Position numbers and translations under genes: made by a program | Assembly (NCBI RefSeq): GCF_036689865.1 | Contig: NZ_JBAHUQ010000018.1 | Location: forward strand, 48,760-112,759 | Length of the DNA stretch: 64,000 bases | Direction: 5' to 3' | From: Magnetococcus sp. PR-3 | GTDB lineage: Bacteria; Pseudomonadota; Magnetococcia; Magnetococcales; Magnetococcaceae | Notes under the pieces: generated by a model | What the model saw: the letters and a program-made list of their open reading frames with translations, nothing else | What the model was told of the DNA's origin: nothing | The model's database searches: none | Shown: one piece after another, positions 36,785 to 45,564 of the stretch | How the letters are laid out: the number at the start of each line of letters is the position of its first letter | How positions within the stretch are numbered: the stretch's first letter is position 1

Positions 36785-38086
36785 TTAATTGTCATCTGCC
36801 ATTTCAACCCGGTTGCGCCCTTGTTTCTTCGCACGGTAGAGGGCCGCATCAATACGCTCCAGGCATTGGTGCATAGACTCCCCTTTGCCTAATTGGCCAA
36901 CGCCGATACTACAGGTTACCTGTCCAACATCACCAAAGGGTACCTGGGCTATTAAACCCCGAATGATCTCTGCAACTTCCAGGGCAGACCCCATAATGGT
37001 TTCAGGGGCAATCATCAAAAACTCTTCACCCCCCCAGCGGCCCAGAAGGTCGGTAACCCGTATATGGGCTTGTATACGGTTGACCACATCCAACAAAACT
37101 TGGTCCCCCGCATTGTGGCCATAGGTGTCGTTAACCTGTTTAAAATGGTCAATATCCAGTAGCAGAATTGAAACGGGGGAACCATAGCGCTCACTGCGTT
37201 TCATCTCTTCATGAAACTTCTCATAAAGCCGTGAGCGGTTGGCCGCACCTGTTAAAGGATCATGGTAGACCTGCTTTTCCAGATCATTGATCTTTTTCTG
37301 GATTAAATAAAGATCGGTAAAGGTAAAAACCTGCCGCCCGGCTGTCGCATCGAAACTCCAGGAAATGGCACAAGTTATCGGGGTTTTATCCGGCTCTCCT
37401 GGCTCTTGTAGCTTGACCGAGGGCAGTGTGTTACAGCGCTGGGTCAGGTAACTCAGCCAATCCCCTCTTTCCAACAGGTGGGCCAAACCATCGTTAGCTT
37501 CTGTACAGATGGCGCGGGTGATTAGGTCTCCGTTGGAATCAAGCTGCTCCATATGGCTTAACCCCAAAAAATGGAGTAGGGGCGCATTGGCGTGCTCAAT
37601 CTGGTCTCCATTAACCACCAAAATAAAGGCTGGCAGGCTCTCTAAGAGCATCTCAATAAACTGCTGGCGGCGGACACTCTCTTTTTTGGCTTCAATATGT
37701 TTAGCCAGTTTATTAATGGCCGTAATCAGCTGATCAGGGTTGGTTGGCTTGAGAATAAACTCATCAATACCAATAGAGATGGCTTTAAGAAAAAAAGTCT
37801 CGTCATTATAGGCGGTTGTGACAACGATGGGGACTTCAGGGTCAATGGCTCTAATGGCTTCAGCTAACTGTAAACCGTCCATCTTAGGCATGCGGATATC
37901 GGTAACAATAATATCAGGTTTATTGGCTTTGAATTTTTCCAGCCCCTCTTCACCATTGCACGCAGTATCCAAGGTTTCGACACGTCTACGTAAAAAGCTC
38001 CCCAGCTCATCACGTATAATATCCTCATCTTCGACATAAAGAATGTGTAGTTTGCTGGTGGCTAAATTGCTTTGATAGTGCCCCAT
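36785..38086 (-). CDS. response regulator diguanylate cyclase (REC-PAS?-GGDEF)
   Basis: Response regulator of about 433 aa that makes c-di-GMP. Numbered from the slightly longer reading beginning at 38095, the receiver covers 16-130 with D66 (IIVTDIRMP) and K116 (LKPTNP). A PAS-like middle (about 150-265) leads to the GGDEF domain with GGEEF at 355-359. An RxxD inhibitory site (RVTD, 346-349) lies exactly five residues before it, so product feedback is likely. The start may be 38086 (GGGGA just upstream) or 38095. It follows the TorS-like kinase gene by a few bases, so that kinase should phosphorylate it. Confidence 0.92.
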   Translation of the reverse strand: MGHYQSNLATSKLHILYVEDEDIIRDELGSFLRRRVETLDTACNGEEGLEKFKANKPDIIVTDIRMPKMDGLQLAEAIRAIDPEVPIVVTTAYNDETFFLKAISIGIDEFILKPTNPDQLITAINKLAKHIEAKKESVRRQQFIEMLLESLPAFILVVNGDQIEHANAPLLHFLGLSHMEQLDSNGDLITRAICTEANDGLAHLLERGDWLSYLTQRCNTLPSVKLQEPGEPDKTPITCAISWSFDATAGRQVFTFTDLYLIQKKINDLEKQVYHDPLTGAANRSRLYEKFHEEMKRSERYGSPVSILLLDIDHFKQVNDTYGHNAGDQVLLDVVNRIQAHIRVTDLLGRWGGEEFLMIAPETIMGSALEVAEIIRGLIAQVPFGDVGQVTCSIGVGQLGKGESMHQCLERIDAALYRAKKQGRNRVEMADDN

Positions 38087-38101
38087 ATTCCCCATCCTAG
38101 T

Positions 38102-40894
38102 CTATTCGTTCCCATTATTTGGCTCTGCCAATGGAATGCGTATGCTAAAGCTAGCCCCCGCTGCTTGGTTTTTAGCCTCAATCAGGCCTTGCATATGCTC
38201 CATGACAATCATCCGGCCCATGTATAAGCCAATGCCGGTCCCCTTGTTATCATCCTTGGTGGTGAAATAGGGATCAAAAATACGATCCAAAATTTCATCA
38301 GGAATACCTGTGCCATTATCTTGAACTTCAAGAATGGCCTCGCTGTCAGATTGTGTAAGATTAAGAGATATAACCCCTTTTTCTTGTCCAGCTTCTACAA
38401 TAGCATCCTTAGCGTTATTGAGAATCAATAAAATTACCTGTGAAAGTTCCCTGGGGTAACCCAGAATCTCTACTGGCTGCGTTGGTGGTGTAAAGCGCAT
38501 CTCAATTTGGTGGTTTTCCATCGCAGAATGCACCAAGGAGAGGGCATGCTCAACCGTCTGTTTCAGGTCAAAACGCTCTTTAACTTTGTCAGGCTTAAAG
38601 AAGTTGCGGAAATCATCAATGGTGTGGGACATGCTTTGGAGTAAATGGCTGGCACGTTCAACCTTTTCATAGAGCCGTTCGGGTGATAGTTCACCAAAAC
38701 TATGTAGGTCTTTTATGTTGAATAGCATAAGGTTAACCGCGCTTAAAGGTTGACGCCATTGGTGGGCGATATTCCCAATCATTTCCCCCATCGCCGCAAG
38801 ACGCGATTGATGAATTAAAAGAGCATCCTTTGTGCGGTTTTTCTCAACCTCAACCTCAACACGTTCAGCTAAATCCTCATTAAGGCGTTCATTCTCAGAG
38901 CTTTTTTGTGCCAAATCCCGCATGGCCTGTTCAAGGGCTTGTGTTCTGCTGTGTACCAGACTATCCAGATGATCCCGGTGTAATAAAAGTTCATGCTCCA
39001 GGGTGTTGCGCTCTGTCACATCGACCCCAACCGCCCAGGCTTCCCATCCAGGTATAGGATAGGATCGGTGAATACTCGACCAGGCAATGGTGTGTTGCTG
39101 TCCATCTTTACTGGTTAAGGTGATTTCAACATTTCTGAAATTATTGGAATTTTGTGTAAAGGTTGTGGCAACCCACTCCTGTTGTTGGGGGTCTGGGTAA
39201 AGTTTAGAAAGGATATCAGGTTGCCCAATGACTTCAGACTCAGAGAAACCCGTAACCCGCTCACATTCACTATTCCAAACAACAATATGCCCCTGCTTAT
39301 CTAAAGCCAGCAGTAAAACGGGCATGTTTTCAACCACAATGCGTAGGCGTTTTTCACTCTCTGTCAGTTGTTGCTGATGGCGGCGCAGAAGGCGGCTTGT
39401 CACCAGGGCAATAAGCGTCACAACTACCAGTGACCCTGCTGTCGTTAGTGCCAATAACCATAATTGTGTCGGTAGGCTCTGCCCAATGGTATGACGGCGC
39501 TCTTCAACCCCTTGTTTAACATCTGTGACCAGTTTGGCGACACGGGTAGACAGTAGGCGGGCTACCCGATGGTTGACCTCAATATTTTGTTTAATACCCT
39601 GCTGATTGGCCAACTGTTTACGCTGTATGGGAAAAATGGCGGTTTCCCCCTCAATGATCAACTGGAAATAATCCAGAATTTCAATGATCTTGGCTTTTAA
39701 AATTGGATTACGTTCCGCCAATGGCACTTTTTTAAACTGTGTGACGGCATTACGAAAGTGTGCATAAGTCTGGTGGGTTGTGGTGTTTAGTGGCAACAGT
39801 TCATTCATGTTTTGTGTAAAGAGAGCAGCCGCCAGCATGTTATTGAGTTGGTTGCTGTCAGCCTTGATATTCATAGCCAATTTCAATTGTTTGGTTGTGG
39901 TTTGCATCAAGGCTTGAATTTTTTTAGGGAGCTGCTGTGCAATGGCTCTATTATGTCCAATCAGTAATTTGGCACTGCTCTGTTGGGCGTGATGCAAACG
40001 GTTAAGAACATCCAGAACGGGCATCTGTTCCTGATTATGGCAAGGCCATTTGGGATCTTGTAAGCTCCCTTGCAGGTCCATGTTCAAAAGATCAACAAGC
40101 TCAGGGAGTTGCTCAGAAAAAAAACGCAGTTGCTGAATATGTTGTGCAATTTTTTTTCGGGGTGTTTGGCTGAGATCACTTTTGAGGGCATGTGTCGAGT
40201 CAGCTTGGGGGGTAAAACACAGTTCTGCAAGATCTCTTGCGAGATGATTCAGGCTTTCATGAAGCTTGGCCGTGCTAAAGGTAAGATTAAGCTGTTCACT
40301 CTTTAAGCGTCGAGCGACCCGGCGACTAAAAAGCTGATTAAGTGAGGCCGTGCCATAAATCAAAGGGGCCGTGGCATCCAAAATCGCGGTTCGGACATCC
40401 CGAAGATGTTTACGGTTTTGATCTTGCTTATGTTCAAGCTTTAATCGATACGCATGGAGTTTGATCAGTTGGGTAAAGGAGTCCCCCATCTGCTCAACTT
40501 GATCTTGAATTTGCAGCAACTGTTGCGATGGAAGCCAGTGTTTGAGCTGTTCTAGGCGACTACTTATCTGCTGTCGGTGGGTGTTTAAGGTTGTATCGAC
40601 CCCCTCCAGCTCATCGAGTGTTCGGGCATGATTGAGTGCCGGCAGGCCTGCAGAGAGTAGGGCACTGTGTTCTGAAAGCTCTTTAGCGGCTTCTAGTGCG
40701 GGGAGTGCCTGTTCAATGGTTCGCTCAACCAGTTGACCATAACGGATAAGTTGATAACTGGAAAGAACCGCAGAGATGATGACCAGGGATGCGATGAGGC
40801 CGAAAGCTACATTAAGTCGGATATGCCATGGTGTATGTTGCCCCAATAATTTGGGGAAATGATGCACCATCTTTTGTGTTAAGGATGGGGGCAT
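38102..40894 (-). CDS. TorS-like sensor histidine kinase with long helical periplasmic domain
   Basis: Non-hybrid kinase of 930 aa. Membrane segments at about 28-49 and 477-498 enclose a periplasmic region of about 425 residues. This is predicted all-helical and rich in Gln and Leu, as in TorS-type sensors that dock periplasmic binding proteins. PAS is at about 515-630, then a coiled coil. The H box is NIAHQWRQP with H711; the ATPase has NNAKDAI, DNGTGIP and GTGIGLYM. AGGAG lies nine bases before the start. Upstream in the same run is an RbsB-like binding protein gene, and directly downstream the REC-GGDEF gene. I infer a TorT/TorS-like ligand relay ending in c-di-GMP synthesis; the ligand is unknown. 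Confidence 0.9.
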   Translation of the reverse strand: MPPSLTQKMVHHFPKLLGQHTPWHIRLNVAFGLIASLVIISAVLSSYQLIRYGQLVERTIEQALPALEAAKELSEHSALLSAGLPALNHARTLDELEGVDTTLNTHRQQISSRLEQLKHWLPSQQLLQIQDQVEQMGDSFTQLIKLHAYRLKLEHKQDQNRKHLRDVRTAILDATAPLIYGTASLNQLFSRRVARRLKSEQLNLTFSTAKLHESLNHLARDLAELCFTPQADSTHALKSDLSQTPRKKIAQHIQQLRFFSEQLPELVDLLNMDLQGSLQDPKWPCHNQEQMPVLDVLNRLHHAQQSSAKLLIGHNRAIAQQLPKKIQALMQTTTKQLKLAMNIKADSNQLNNMLAAALFTQNMNELLPLNTTTHQTYAHFRNAVTQFKKVPLAERNPILKAKIIEILDYFQLIIEGETAIFPIQRKQLANQQGIKQNIEVNHRVARLLSTRVAKLVTDVKQGVEERRHTIGQSLPTQLWLLALTTAGSLVVVTLIALVTSRLLRRHQQQLTESEKRLRIVVENMPVLLLALDKQGHIVVWNSECERVTGFSESEVIGQPDILSKLYPDPQQQEWVATTFTQNSNNFRNVEITLTSKDGQQHTIAWSSIHRSYPIPGWEAWAVGVDVTERNTLEHELLLHRDHLDSLVHSRTQALEQAMRDLAQKSSENERLNEDLAERVEVEVEKNRTKDALLIHQSRLAAMGEMIGNIAHQWRQPLSAVNLMLFNIKDLHSFGELSPERLYEKVERASHLLQSMSHTIDDFRNFFKPDKVKERFDLKQTVEHALSLVHSAMENHQIEMRFTPPTQPVEILGYPRELSQVILLILNNAKDAIVEAGQEKGVISLNLTQSDSEAILEVQDNGTGIPDEILDRIFDPYFTTKDDNKGTGIGLYMGRMIVMEHMQGLIEAKNQAAGASFSIRIPLAEPNNGNE

Positions 40895-40961
40895 ACCCTA
40901 TAGACTCCTAGCAATTCTTTAAGATGGATTTTCTGTTGGGTTGCTCAACCCCATCATCGGC

Positions 40962-41924
40962 TTATTTTAACAGTCCATGCTTCTTTAAAATATCCTCTGC
41001 ATTGTGTTTAGTAATCGCATAGGTTGGCAGGGTGACCCGTTTGGGTATGGCGTTTCCATTGAGTAGCTTGATCGCCTGCCGAATGGCTTCCTCGCCAGGT
41101 GTTTGATAAAGGAAGGTGGCCTTCATAATGCCTTGGTGTACCCAGCGCACCCCTTCTTGCGGAATACCGTCAATACCTATAAAAGCAATTTGTCGTTCTC
41201 GTCCAATATCTTTTGCGGCGAGATAAGCGCCAAAGGCCATCGGGTCATTATGGGCATAGACAATATCGATCTTAGCATGTTTTTCTAATGCTTCGACCAT
41301 AATTTCATAGCCTTGGTCCTGTTTCCAATCTCCATCTTGCATCGGGTTGAGGATGCGAATGCCGGGCTCTTGGGAAATAATCTCAAAAAAGCCGTTGTGA
41401 CGGTCATGAGCTGGGGTTGATTTGATACCACCCCATATCTCTACAATATGGCCTTGTGCCTCTCCTGGGCCGCCCAATTGTTTCACTACAAAACGTCCTG
41501 CGGCACGTCCAATTTCAAGATTATCCCCTCCGATAAACTGGGTGTAGTGGTCGTTATCAAGATCTCGGTCTAGAACAATGGTGGGAATGCCCAGCTTGTG
41601 CGCTTGGTTAACCACAGGGGTTAAAGCTGTTGAAACCTTTGGCGAGATTAAAATAATGTCCACATCTCGTTTGATGAACTCTTGCACATCTTTAATCTGC
41701 TTTTGAATGTCATCCTGGGCATTTCGTACCAGTAGTCTTAGTTGGGGATGCCGTTCAGCCTCTTCCCTAAGAAGTTTATTAAACAGCAACCGCCAAGGCT
41801 CTGTTGTGGTCGCCTGAGAAAAGCCGACTAAAAATTGTTGTGACTGAGCAGAGGCTGTTGGTGTTACCCAAAGTCCAAGAAGCAGTAGAAAGATGAAAAG
41901 GTTTAAGGTATAGCGGGTTTTCAT
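40962..41924 (-). CDS. RbsB/TorT-like periplasmic binding protein
   Basis: Exported type I binding protein of 320 aa. The signal peptide ends near TASAQS. Landmarks of the sugar-binding family are FLVGFSQATTTEPWRL, an RNAQDD stretch, DIILISPKVSTAL, GIPTIVLDRD and VYAHNDPMAFGAYLAAKD in the order expected. The second lobe closes with FIGIDGIPQEGVRWV. It would bind a sugar or similar small molecule in the periplasm. No permease or ATPase gene is near; it lies between another binding-protein gene (ATGA overlap) and the TorS-like kinase (67 bases), so it is a strong candidate for the ligand-presenting partner of that kinase. Confidence 0.88.
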   Translation of the reverse strand: MKTRYTLNLFIFLLLLGLWVTPTASAQSQQFLVGFSQATTTEPWRLLFNKLLREEAERHPQLRLLVRNAQDDIQKQIKDVQEFIKRDVDIILISPKVSTALTPVVNQAHKLGIPTIVLDRDLDNDHYTQFIGGDNLEIGRAAGRFVVKQLGGPGEAQGHIVEIWGGIKSTPAHDRHNGFFEIISQEPGIRILNPMQDGDWKQDQGYEIMVEALEKHAKIDIVYAHNDPMAFGAYLAAKDIGRERQIAFIGIDGIPQEGVRWVHQGIMKATFLYQTPGEEAIRQAIKLLNGNAIPKRVTLPTYAITKHNAEDILKKHGLLK

Positions 41925-43393
41925 GGTTCCTCTCCCTCTGAATTGGATAACCCCATGGATGAGCGATAGTGTTGGCGTTGTTTGTCTCGCCCCAGTTTAT
42001 CTGTAATGATCTCCCACTGCTGAGCCACCCGATCCAAACCTGCTTGGATTGGTTGCTTACCCCGAAGAATGGTATCCAGCTCCGTTTCCAGTGCTTCCGT
42101 ATATTGGTGAAAACCCGGTAAACGCAGATCCAAAGCCACATGTGGTGCATCCAGGCTCTGTTGAATAACCCCTAAAAAATTGGAGGCCGAGGGCAGAGAG
42201 AGTGTGCCAAGCCATCGATCAATGGCGATAAAGTGAGATTCCCTATAAGGGTTGATACCTGTTCCACTGGTGACCACATCTGCAAGGCTGTTTTCAGGGC
42301 TGGCATACCACATGATGTAGTCCCAGGCAGCCTGCTTGGCTTGACTGTTTTTAGGGACACTGGCGACCCACCCCCCAAATGCCAAAAATGTTGTTTGATG
42401 AGGAGGGGTGTAGGTTTTCCAGCGACCATTCCAAACACGATCGGCACCGGGTAGTGTGAAATACCCAACACGCCCAGCAACCTGACTGTTTTTTTCATCT
42501 GGCGCCAACGTGGCGGTATCTGCCCAGTCCAGGATCATGGCTGTTTGACCACTAAGAAATGCTTTTCTAGCCTCCACAATGCCGAAGTCAATGGCATGAG
42601 GCGGTGCAAAGCTTAGGGCCTCCTTATAATCGGTGGTGGCTTGTACCCAACCTGGATTATTGATCTGGGCTTGCATGGTCTCAGGATCAAAAAACTGACC
42701 ACCCGGTTGCTCGGGGGCGTTGGTATAGGCGGCCGCCCGACTAAATAGATCCCAAAACTGTTGGCCGCCCCGTTTAAAAGCTTCTGCGACCCCATAGAGT
42801 TGATGGCCATTTGGTCTCTGTCGACCTGTGAAAAACTCTGCAATATCGCGGTAATGGCGCCAAGTGGCAGGTGGGGCGAGGGGGTAGCCGTAACGGCTTT
42901 TAAAATCAATGCGGTTTTTTCGGTTGGCAAAGAGATCGGTGCGGTAGTAGCCCAAAAAGAGATCACCATCTACCGTCACGGCAATCATCTCGTCCCCCCA
43001 GTGCATCAAACGATCACGGTAGGTGGGGTGGATATCAATAAAATGTTCGGCGTCTCTTAGCGCTAGAGGAACGGGTTGTAGATGGTCCGCAAAGTCACCT
43101 GCCCATGCTGGTGCATAGAAAATGACATCAAATGCTGGGGTTTTATCCTGAATGGCCTGATTAAAGGTCTTAAAGAGATCTTGGAAGGCAAATTTGTCAA
43201 CGTTTACACGCCCTCCTGTTCGTTGCTCCCAGCTGCGAGCATGAACCGTAGCGGGTGCCCCAATGGCCGAGGCATCCATCACCCCGACACGGATGGTTTG
43301 CCCCTGAAAATTGGGGGTGGGCTCAGCCAGAAGGCTGTTCAATGAAGTAAAAAAAATCAGCGCACCCAAAAGGGCCCGTTTGATGAATGGCAT
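41921..43393 (-). CDS. family 1 extracellular solute-binding protein (MalE/UgpB-like)
   Basis: Exported binding protein of 490 aa with a signal peptide (MPFIKRALLGALIFFTSLNS, then LLAEP). It resembles family 1 ABC solute-binding proteins: TIRVGVMDASAIGAP at the mature N terminus, AFDVIFYAPAWAGDFADHL, MIAVTVDGDLFLGYYRTDLF and a KQAAWDYIMWYASPEN helix. ATG 43393 has GGGGGAGGA upstream and fits the signal peptide better than the GTG-type start further up. No permease or ATPase gene is present. It overlaps the second binding-protein gene by four bases. Its role in the module is unclear: co-sensor, scavenger or a transporter part whose partners lie elsewhere. Confidence 0.88.
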   Translation of the reverse strand: MPFIKRALLGALIFFTSLNSLLAEPTPNFQGQTIRVGVMDASAIGAPATVHARSWEQRTGGRVNVDKFAFQDLFKTFNQAIQDKTPAFDVIFYAPAWAGDFADHLQPVPLALRDAEHFIDIHPTYRDRLMHWGDEMIAVTVDGDLFLGYYRTDLFANRKNRIDFKSRYGYPLAPPATWRHYRDIAEFFTGRQRPNGHQLYGVAEAFKRGGQQFWDLFSRAAAYTNAPEQPGGQFFDPETMQAQINNPGWVQATTDYKEALSFAPPHAIDFGIVEARKAFLSGQTAMILDWADTATLAPDEKNSQVAGRVGYFTLPGADRVWNGRWKTYTPPHQTTFLAFGGWVASVPKNSQAKQAAWDYIMWYASPENSLADVVTSGTGINPYRESHFIAIDRWLGTLSLPSASNFLGVIQQSLDAPHVALDLRLPGFHQYTEALETELDTILRGKQPIQAGLDRVAQQWEIITDKLGRDKQRQHYRSSMGLSNSEGEEP

Positions 43394-43490
43394 GGCAATC
43401 CTCCCCCTACAGTGGTGCCGATGCAAAAAAAACGGTACTTAACTTTAGTAAGGTTAGGCTGCCACAAGTTCCAACTATAGTTAAGTTTTG

Positions 43491-44273
43491 TTACGAAGAA
43501 GGGGCGCTGTTTTCTTTTGTTAACTGGGACTCTGCACTTTGCCCCAGATAGTGGCGAATGGCGGAAAAAAACGCCACAGGCCAGAGTCCTTCATGGTTTT
43601 TACTCAGATAGGCTAAGGCGAGGCGATCCCGCGCCTGTTGCAGGGTCAAACCATCATCCATCAGTGTCATTAGCTGTTCGTTAAGGTGGTCTAACACCTG
43701 TTGACGCATACGTAGTAGGCGAGAGCTGTTGAGGTGAAGATGATCGATCGTCGCCTGAGCTTTTTCGGCTGAAATACCCGTTTGTGCACAGGCTTTTTGA
43801 TCAACGCGCATGCTGCCCATGGCACGGTCAAAGTGAAAAAGGGCGGGTGTTTTTGGAATATTCAACGGATTTAGGATGATATCATCCAGCGCTTTGGCCC
43901 CTTTGGGAACATCACAACTATGATCCCGCTTATTTTCGGTAAAACGTTGGCCTGACTCTGTCACGCGACGTTGGGATCCTCCATGGCAGACCCCAAGCAT
44001 ATTGGACCAATTGAGGGTCCAGTGACCATGTATATCGGATTTGGGGTGAAAATGTTCAATGCGGAAGTCATCGACCTCCTGCGGTGACTTTTTTGGTTTT
44101 AAATCAATTTCACAATAGGCACATAGCCCCCCCTGGTCTTGGCGCAGTTGTGCTTTTAAATGGGGGTATACAGGGGGGTTGGCTTGGCGGAGCCCTTCCC
44201 AGTTGGCTTCAGGGTAGATCTGTCTGAACTGAGTTAACGCAGCAGGTTCTGCTTGTTTAACAATAGGTTTCAC
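43491..44273 (-). CDS. ptuB: PtuB-like HNH endonuclease (TIGR02646-like, Septu system)
   Basis: HNH nuclease of 260 aa. GLCAYCEIDL (C51, C54) is the first zinc knuckle; FRIEHFHPKS (E73, H74, H76) is the HNH core; LNWSNMLGVCHGG (C96) and DHSCD near 117-121 complete the metal site. This matches the TIGR02646/PtuB type, the effector of the Septu antiphage system and of some retrons. The ptuA-like ATPase gene lies directly upstream, overlapping by four bases, as in Septu. The nuclease would act on DNA or RNA once the ATPase is triggered by phage infection. Assignment rests on motifs plus the pairing. Confidence 0.82.
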   Translation of the reverse strand: MKPIVKQAEPAALTQFRQIYPEANWEGLRQANPPVYPHLKAQLRQDQGGLCAYCEIDLKPKKSPQEVDDFRIEHFHPKSDIHGHWTLNWSNMLGVCHGGSQRRVTESGQRFTENKRDHSCDVPKGAKALDDIILNPLNIPKTPALFHFDRAMGSMRVDQKACAQTGISAEKAQATIDHLHLNSSRLLRMRQQVLDHLNEQLMTLMDDGLTLQQARDRLALAYLSKNHEGLWPVAFFSAIRHYLGQSAESQLTKENSAPSS

Positions 44274-45508
44274 TGGGGGCGATCCAGTTCTTTCAAGCGT
44301 ATATCCATATCCAGGCGCTTTAGCTCAGGCTCATGCTCGGCGCCCCATTGATCGAGGCTCTGGCGTAGCCCTAGTGCTTCGGGTCGATCCCAACTGCCCT
44401 GTGCAACCATGGCTTGATAGCGACGTAATTTTTGCACAATAGGGAGGTGTTCTGGCCGTGGGTTGGTCTCCAGCACCTCTTTTAACACCTGCTGCGCTTC
44501 GGCCCCTTCAGTAAAGCTGGCCTGTTCGACGGAAGGGTGGGCGCCTTCTCCATGGATCATGCGCAGGTGATGAGGGGGGATTGAGGTGATCACTTGTGGG
44601 CTGTGGGTGGTGATAATCCACTGTAACTTAGGGAAAAGATTCATCAATAGAGGCAGGATGAGTTGCTGTTGTCTAGGGTGTAAATAGCGCTCGATCCCAT
44701 CGATTAATATAACCCCCTTCCCCCCTGTTAAGGGCTGTGGGCGGTTAGGGTTCGCCAACATCAATCGTGTAGATAGGTGGCTTACCAGGGTTAGTAGAAA
44801 ACGATCACTTTCACAAAGTTGTTTAAACCTTAAAGGGGTGGTGGACTCTGGAGACTGATGGCAATCCAAGATCCATGCGCCATGCTTATCAAAACGGAGA
44901 TGGCTCAGATGAGGAAGAACCCTATGAATGGCCGCATCCAGCCAAGCTTTTTGGGTGGGTGACATCTGTTGTACATACTGTTTAAGTGGCCAGGGGGCAT
45001 CCATGGAGACATCCATGCTACCCTGCAGGGCAAGTAGCCTGAGGTCGTGTTGACGAAGCTTAGTTTTGACTCTCTTCGATGTCGCGGCGGTTTGGCCAAA
45101 ATAGGCACAGATGGAGAGGGAGCGACTGGTATCGACTAACCGGTTTTCCAAGTAGGTTCTAAGGGATTTGAGCCCATGGCTTTTTAGCTTGGTTTTAGTC
45201 TTCCCAGCTTTAGAGACGCGACGCAGGGTATGGTCCCATGTAAGCCCGCTGTTGGTGTCGATACTCAACTGTAAGTAGGGCGGGGTGTGCCCACCAGGTA
45301 TGACCCTAAGATCATGTGGCTTAAGGTTAAGCGTGCCACGGCCTGTGATCTGCTGGATATAGGGGGTGAGTAGATAGGCTATGCCATCTAAAATGGTGCT
45401 CTTGCCACCACCATTGGCTGCGGTTAGCAAGGTAAGCTGTGGATCAAGTGCTAGGGTGAAATGGCGGAATTGACGGAACTGTTTGAATTCAATTTGTTTA
45501 ACACGCAC
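44270..45508 (-). CDS. ptuA: PtuA-like AAA ATPase (Septu system)
   Basis: SMC/OLD-like ATPase of 412 aa. The N terminus reads IEFKQFRQFRHFTLALDPQ, then a Walker A in AANGGGKST (30-38). Walker B is VILIDGIERYLHP (266-278); the residue after D270 is Gly, where Glu is usual, though E273 is nearby. The switch His is H302 in THSPQ. It should oligomerise and control the HNH nuclease. The start is GTG 45508, with GGAG about seven bases upstream. The gene follows hisH by 56 bases on the same strand, so it may be read through from the histidine operon or have its own promoter. Confidence 0.8.
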   Translation of the reverse strand: MRVKQIEFKQFRQFRHFTLALDPQLTLLTAANGGGKSTILDGIAYLLTPYIQQITGRGTLNLKPHDLRVIPGGHTPPYLQLSIDTNSGLTWDHTLRRVSKAGKTKTKLKSHGLKSLRTYLENRLVDTSRSLSICAYFGQTAATSKRVKTKLRQHDLRLLALQGSMDVSMDAPWPLKQYVQQMSPTQKAWLDAAIHRVLPHLSHLRFDKHGAWILDCHQSPESTTPLRFKQLCESDRFLLTLVSHLSTRLMLANPNRPQPLTGGKGVILIDGIERYLHPRQQQLILPLLMNLFPKLQWIITTHSPQVITSIPPHHLRMIHGEGAHPSVEQASFTEGAEAQQVLKEVLETNPRPEHLPIVQKLRRYQAMVAQGSWDRPEALGLRQSLDQWGAEHEPELKRLDMDIRLKELDRPQ

Positions 45509-45534
45509 ATCTGGGCTCCAATGAGGATGGGCGT

Positions 45535-45554
45535 GGGGGCCGTTTAGGGCCCCC
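45535..45554. other. GC-rich hairpin between hisH and ptuA
   Basis: GGGGGCC at 45535-45541 and GGCCCCC at 45548-45554 form a 7-bp perfect stem with a six-base loop. It lacks a T tract in either direction. It may weaken read-through from hisBH into ptuAB. Confidence 0.5.
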
Positions 45555-45564
45555 TTCTAACCAT

